Shown here in pieces: positions 7,888 through 7,936 of a DNA stretch of 7,936 nt. The DNA is taken from positions 1-7,936 of the forward strand of contig CAZLYK010000196.1 of the NCBI GenBank assembly GCA_964563495.1, in the 5' to 3' direction. Under the pieces are notes generated by a model that did not search any database, was not told the origin of the DNA, and saw only the letters and a program-made list of their open reading frames with translations. The stretch's first letter is position 1. Each line of letters begins with the position of its first letter. Source of the stretch: CAZLYK01 sp964563495 (GTDB lineage: Bacteria; Acidobacteriota; Blastocatellia; RBC074). The translations under genes and the position numbers were made by a program.

Positions 7888-7936
7888 TCAGCCCATGGGC
7901 GCGAGCGTACCCAGGATATGATAACCACCATCGACG
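7888..7936 (-). CDS. fabI: C-terminal end of a probable enoyl-ACP reductase (FabI-type SDR)
   Basis: Only the last 15 residues and the TGA stop (7890-7888) lie in the window: VDGGYHILGTLAPMG. The VDxGYHIxG pattern is the hallmark of the C-terminus of NADH-dependent enoyl-ACP reductases, which reduce the trans-2 double bond in fatty-acid elongation; other short-chain dehydrogenases share VDGGY but rarely the HILG that follows. The call rests on this short stretch, so a different SDR remains possible. The gene is convergent with the 159-residue gene, and copy 4 of the hairpin repeat lies 7 nt beyond its stop. Confidence 0.6.
   Translation of the reverse strand, partial: VDGGYHILGTLAPMG

Overview
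This is a bacterial chromosomal window holding mostly housekeeping genes, with moderately high GC content. The phylum cannot be fixed from the sequence. A futalosine-pathway menaquinone gene, a small Lys/Ala-rich protein ending in a KRWA-type motif, and many palindromic intergenic repeats would fit Acidobacteriota or a similar environmental lineage, but that is a weak inference.

Layout from left to right. (1) The left edge carries a minus-strand radical-SAM gene, mqnC, whose C-terminus runs off the window. (2) Divergent from it is a plus-strand Xaa-Pro aminopeptidase (pepP-like). (3) Next come a 52-bp-arm hairpin repeat, a promoter and tadA, the tRNA adenosine deaminase. (4) An RNA cluster follows: tRNA-Ser(CGA), tRNA-Ser(GGA), a second hairpin repeat and the small SRP RNA (ffs). 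(5) A small basic H1-like protein lies on the minus strand, convergent with ffs and divergent from dnaX. (6) dnaX, ybaB and recR form the usual replication/repair cluster on the plus strand, with a structured leader before ybaB. (7) A third hairpin repeat, an unrecognised 159-aa protein and a fourth hairpin repeat follow. The last bases hold the C-terminal end of a minus-strand enoyl-ACP reductase-like gene.

The genes join quinone synthesis (mqnC), peptide turnover (pepP), tRNA supply and wobble editing (tRNA-Ser x2, tadA), protein targeting (ffs), and DNA replication and recombination (dnaX, ybaB, recR). The dnaX-ybaB-recR order is widely conserved in bacteria.

The most unusual content is a family of four intergenic hairpin repeats. 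Their arms are built from about four 10-12-nt units of the type ACAGGATTAA, and each copy sits within about 35 nt of the 3' end of a gene. Copies differ in sequence, but their arms stay complementary. Two copies have full arms on both sides (4+4 units). Two have a four-unit arm facing a two-unit arm, share a conserved loop, and lie in opposite orientations. This looks like a non-autonomous mobile or RNA-acting palindromic element. Whether it is already described cannot be decided from the window.
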